Below are positions 60,163-64,000 of a stretch of 64,000 nucleotides of DNA, piece after piece. Position 1 is the first letter of the stretch, and each line of letters opens with the position of its first letter. Location of the stretch: positions 171,999,251 through 172,063,250 of the forward strand of contig CM060967.1 of assembly GCA_030765045.1 (NCBI GenBank), read 5' to 3'. This stretch comes from Tenodera sinensis. Its lineage: Eukaryota; Arthropoda; Insecta; Mantodea; Mantidae. The notes beneath the pieces are model-generated. The model did not search any database. It had not been told where the DNA came from and saw only the letters and a list, made by a program, of their open reading frames with translations. Position numbers and translations under genes: made by a program.

Positions 60163-61920
60163 TTATTTCCGAAAGTTGTGCATCATTCTGACACTTTCCG
60201 CACATGAAAGAAAAGCATATTCCACAACATTTAAACCTAATACTTTCACATAATGAACCCGCTGAGTGGACGGCATAGGTGAAATACGTTCAAATCTTAT
60301 GTCGAGAAATTCTTTTGCTTCTTCAATTTCAGGCAGAGAAACTTCAAGAACACATATTTTGGTTTTCTTTCTAACAGTATTAACAAATTCTTCAGCACTC
60401 TGAATCCTGCTTCCTGCTTTCGCAGCTGTCCATGCCATCCTCTTCACTTGTCCTCCAATCGCATCTACTGCCCCCTTCCCGTGATAGGATTCGAAGAAGT
60501 GTCCATTCAATATGGATTCAAAATACTTCGGAAAGATAGTCACATGGCTCAATGTGTATTTCTGCTTAAAATGACTAGCAGCTCCATCAGAAAACACTTT
60601 CACAAGTTCAAGATTCGGAACAATATCCAATATTTCCGAAAATATATTCCTTAAGCAAATATCAACTGCATATTTGTCATGCGATACATAATCCGACACC
60701 AAAGCAAAAGATTGTTTCTGAATTTCATCAATATCTTCTTTCCTATACCAGGCAACAGCAGTAAATATTGAGATCTGTGTATTGTTCCAGTGGGCAGCTT
60801 GAATTTCATTTTGCCCCTTGCATGTGTAGTTCTCAAAGAAGTCAATCTGTATCACAGCTTCACTAATTGCAACATTTTCCCGAGCCTTCTTAAAGGCCTG
60901 GGATTGCTGTCTTTTTACATAAACGTGATTTAGGAAGCGTGGCAGGCAATTGCTCAGTTCTTCAATGCAGTCTTTTACAGACCCATTTTTAACTTCTGTT
61001 TCCATTCTTCCATTACGTGAACTTCATAGTTTCCATTCGCATGGAGAACTAGCGAGTTCATCTGAAATGTCTGCTCCACTCAATCCCGGGCAGTTGGAGC
61101 ATCCTCCCTGCACACACTCACTCGATTTGTGATCACAAACCACTTGTGCTATGAACTTAAGAAATTCAGTCTCAGTGAGTACATGATTTTTACACAATGC
61201 TTTGAGAAGAAACTTCGTATTTTCATGTATAATGCATGTGCACACATTATGTGGGATCTGACTTTGAAGACGCACGTGAGCAGGGCGTAATTCAGCGAAT
61301 TTTGTCAACCCCACGGACATTTCTACTCGGTCTTGTAGAAAGAGTGCATGTGCTTCTTTTAATGTTACCACTAGATACCTAATGCGAACTTCTTTTGTTT
61401 CTCCTTGAACATGGATTTCAATAAAATCATCTCTTCCAGGAGCTTGGTAAGATATTGAATCATCCTGACAGAACTTGATGATTGCACTTTTAAGTTCCTC
61501 TGATAGTTGTTTTCCTGATACCGGGACAGAATGCTTTGGTTTTACAACATGTAATCCCTCTTCAACTGCTAACTTACGAATCATTTCTTTTCTTTTGCGT
61601 GGAGATTGCGGGAATGCCTCCTCAACACGTTTTCTGCACTTTCCGAAATACCGTTTGCTTTTGAAAGCGGTTGATGTTGATGGAGTATCCTTATCAAAAT
61701 CCCTTCTTGGTCTCTTATTTTCTGTCTTGCCCGCTGTGCTTGCTTATGTCTCCTATATTCAGCTTTGAGGTGTTCTTTTCCTTGTTTTGTTTGTTTCAGT
61801 ATTGCTCTTCCTTTCCTCATAGTCACTTTTATTTTTTCCTTCCATTGCGCATAACTGCCTTGCTCGTTCAGACGTTGTTTGTATTCACGTTGTCTTTGGG
61901 CTGGCGTTTGTTTTAGCCAT
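60163..61920 (-). pseudogene. Broken transposase-like gene, conserved animal family
   Basis: The reading order is minus. A likely ATG lies at 61918-61920. A basic N-terminal stretch follows (RQREYKQRL, EYRRHKQAQRARQK). Next comes SPRKRKEMIRKLAVEEG, and then a 186-residue part ending at 61024 with a Cys/His cluster (VCTCIIHEN; CDHKSSECVQGGCSNC). The last 280 residues (60163-61005) look like an RNase-H-type core: IQIDFFENY (D55), VKVFSDGAASHFKQ (D140) and SYHGKGAVDAIGG (D181, or E172 just before). I recall uncharacterised proteins of this layout in insects and cnidarians, usually multicopy. The transposase role is an inference from the acidic triad, flanking motifs and inverted repeats. Breaks: a frame change just after the ATG (near 61908), another between about 61720 and 61690, and a TGA at 61024-61026 with local frame disturbance. 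It is either a recently dead copy or affected by sequencing indels. Confidence 0.65.
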
Positions 61921-62007
61921 GGAGTCAGAAACAGACTGATACGTCTATCCTGACTGAAGTCTCAGACGTACGCGTATGACGGACGACCTCAGGGCGCCAG
62001 CACTAAT

Positions 62008-62021
62008 TGTCCGTTAGTCAC
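62008..62021 (-). promoter_or_regulatory. 14-bp subterminal motif, inverted copy
   Basis: TGTCCGTTAGTCAC is the reverse complement of GTGACTAACGGACA, one mismatch to the motif. It lies about 90 bp upstream of the likely start codon. Confidence 0.4.
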
Positions 62022-62163
62022 GTGTTTTGTGGGTAAACTAATGACTATAGAGGAAAACCTTCTGATACTTTTTTATTTGTTATATTGTAATGACGCAGAA
62101 TCCAAAAGGATATTTATTTCAGTCTATTACTTTTCCCTCCAGAGGACTTTGTCCTTATTTACC

Positions 62164-62177
62164 GTGACTAACTGACA
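62164..62177 (+). promoter_or_regulatory. 14-bp subterminal motif, right-side direct copy
   Basis: Exact GTGACTAACTGACA followed by TTGACACACAG, echoing TTTACACTACA after copy 1. Confidence 0.5.
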
Positions 62178-62956
62178 TTGACACACAGTAATAATTAAAG
62201 AGGCTCTAAGGATTATTTATAAATGTCGAAAATTATTAGCCATATACACGTTTCGAAGACGAAGAGTCATGTGTGATGTACAGAACAAAAAAATTAAAAC
62301 AGTTGTACATAGCTCCTGAAATATTGTTACGAAAATCACCGTTATTCGCGCTTGTTTTTAGTGTTTTGGAAATATATGGGTAAGAAGTGAAATTTGAGCC
62401 CATATTCACGTCAAAATGATCTATTTTGCACTTCATAAGATACTTAGGAGTATCTAGCATCATCTTTCCTTAGTAAAAAAAGTGAAACATTAATTTCAAA
62501 TTTTAACACTCGGTATGACTCGGAACTGCTCTATAATGAAATGAACACTAGGCATGAAGTGGAACGTGTTTATGTATGCGAGAAGCTGAGTTAATATAAT
62601 GTATGGAGGAATTTTTCTGTGGATGAATGTTTAGCACTTGAAGAGGTTTTAGAGCCCAATGCTTGTAATGTTTATATGCGGCATAAACACAGGCCATGCT
62701 TGAAACTTGAATACGTTAGCTAACGTTATCTAATTGTGCATAAGCATTCCTCCAATCTGCTGCACTCAATCACTGAGCCACGAGTACATACATACTCAAG
62801 TATCATTGGCTAGCGTAACTCTATCTCAAAGACCATGTTGAGAAACCTGATTATACCGGCCTCATCTTGTGACCCAGGGCTCCTATTAGCATCTAAAGCG
62901 CGTTCCACCCTTAGAAGACAGTACACGTTAAATGGAGAGCAGTGTTGCAACATGTA

Positions 62957-63585
62957 CTAGTTGCGAATCTTTCTCCGCGCGCGATCCCGAGGTGGCCGGA
63001 GTCCTGTACTTAGTCCTTCAATTGTTGCTTGACGGACACTTTTAACTTTGGTATAAACAATTGATTTCCCCTGGTCCCTAAACCTTTTTACGTCTTTTAG
63101 ATATTTATGTCGCCATCTGATGATATCGATATCGTCTCTTTCTATTAATATGCACTTGTTACCCCTTCTTTCATATTCCAACCCAAAATCATGTAAGAAC
63201 CGACTAAGAGTGGCCCTTGAGAAATTTCGTAGGGTCTCATCAGTGTTGACCCCTGACAAAAGTATATTCAGCGTGGGTGGAATATTTGCAAACTGTAAAG
63301 AATGAACAATTCGCCGCACTCCACTTTGCAGTATTCACTATATACTTCTTTTTTCCCCGCCCTTTTTGCTTGCTTTTTCGATGGCGTGCTTAGAGGTGCT
63401 TTCATTAGTTCCTTTTTAATCCTATACACTACTGCTTCTGAACACCCGATAGCCTTAGCTGTTTCTTTTACTGCCTTACTTACACGCATTTTACTTAAAA
63501 AATAATCTAACACCTTCATAATTATTTGGCGTTCCTTACTTCTTAATTTACCAATATATCGTTTCTTTCTAGCTTCCCCTTCCAT
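62957..63585 (-). pseudogene. Tc1/IS630-type transposase, internally deleted
   Basis: A DDE transposase of the Tc1/mariner superfamily would bind its ends through an N-terminal HTH and cut DNA with a DDE core. From 63585 the minus frame opens MEGEARKKRYIGKLRSKER. A helix-turn-helix follows (SKAVKETAKAIGCSEAVVY, about residues 36-54) and then a lysine-rich linker. A one-base shift near 63335 moves to a second frame with GVRRIVHSLQF, ATLSRFLHDFGLEYERR and IIRWRHKYLKDVKRFRDQGK, the pre-catalytic region. The next block should read IVYLDETWVN. Here IVYT jumps to KVKSVRQATIEGLSTGLRPP, so the first catalytic aspartate and about 30 neighbouring residues are deleted. It stops at 62957, before the second and third catalytic positions. 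Non-functional. 62536-62956 has no other feature. Confidence 0.75.
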
Positions 63586-64000
63586 AACTACAAATATTTA
63601 CGAAACTATTAAACAAATAACGCAATAACAGCTCATAGATTCCCCACAGTTACACACCGACTTCTTTTGAACTAATGCTAGTGCTGCTCCTTATACTATC
63701 TTCTGTGTCAGGCCTGGCGCGAGAATACGCTGAATAGATGAATACCTTTTGTTTGCCCTACTCGATGAAAGAAAGAAGTTACAGCCTTTTGGTTTATTTT
63801 AAAAACTTTCTCCAACCCTCGTCAACATTTATTCTCGCTGGTTCCCTGATATAAACTCAATAACAAAAAAGTTTCACACTGCGTAACTGTTGCAGTGCAC
63901 AGGTATAAAAGTTTCCGAAAACATTTAATTGAAAAAAATTATAATACTTAACTGAGTAAACATAGAGAATTCCAAGTGGGGAGGTAGTAGCACTATAGTT
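63586..64000. other. Unannotated end of window
   Basis: AT-rich, presumably the 5' flank of the transposase relic above. No terminal inverted repeat found. Confidence 0.4.

Larger units (their letters stand above)
59372..62535 (-). mobile_element. Candidate DNA transposon, about 3.2 kb
   Basis: The left end TATAGAGCAATTCCGCGT (59372-59389) and the inverse of 62518-62535, TATAGAGCAGTTCCGAGT, match at 16 of 18 positions. Between them lie one broken minus-strand gene and six copies of a 14-bp motif, GTGACTAACTGACA or close variants, all outside the gene. Family A host sequence ends at the left border, which supports an insertion. Problems: the host repeat does not resume after 62535, and the 9-bp match ATAATGAAA at 59361 and 62533 does not sit at equivalent points of both ends, so a target duplication is unproven. 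The right border may have been rearranged. Confidence 0.6.

Overview
The window looks like intergenic or intronic DNA from a large, repeat-rich invertebrate genome, most likely an insect. The evidence is the AT-rich background, long microsatellites, tRNA-derived SINEs, non-LTR retrotransposon fragments and several decayed mariner/Tc1-type transposases. No intact host gene, rRNA gene or convincing functional tRNA gene was found. A stick-insect or cockroach-like source would fit, but that is a guess from genome style and not from a diagnostic gene.

Region by region: (1) 1-4.2 kb holds a tRNA-derived SINE followed at once by a 31-unit, 120-bp minisatellite with an 828-bp higher-order duplication. 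(2) 4.2-20.6 kb is AT-rich DNA with many copies of one dispersed repeat, called family A here, plus SINEs, (GT)n, (CA)n and (AAT)n tracts and a transposase relic at 16.3-16.6 kb. (3) 20.6-24.2 kb has a mariner relic and then a family A copy split by a SINE and by a 5'-truncated LINE with a 400-bp GAT microsatellite at its tail. (4) 24.2-57.5 kb continues with family A in both orientations, three smaller dispersed families (B, C, D), a second LINE fragment, G-rich tracts, a possible solo LTR, a 330-bp GT/GC microsatellite and another transposase relic at 56.1 kb. (5) 58.9-64 kb is the most interesting part. A family A copy stops abruptly where a candidate 3.2-kb DNA transposon begins (about 59372-62535). 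The candidate has 18-bp terminal inverted repeats matching at 16 positions, six copies of a 14-bp motif flanking the gene, and one broken minus-strand gene whose C-terminal part has a DDE-like arrangement of acidic residues. A second, internally deleted Tc1/IS630-type transposase lies at 62957-63585.

The genes do not form a pathway. The window records successive insertions: family A is the oldest visible layer, SINEs, LINEs and the candidate transposon inserted into it, and microsatellites grew at fixed points inside it. All coding sequence seen is of mobile-element type and all of it is broken. Repeat counts, boundaries and alignments were read by eye and are approximate.
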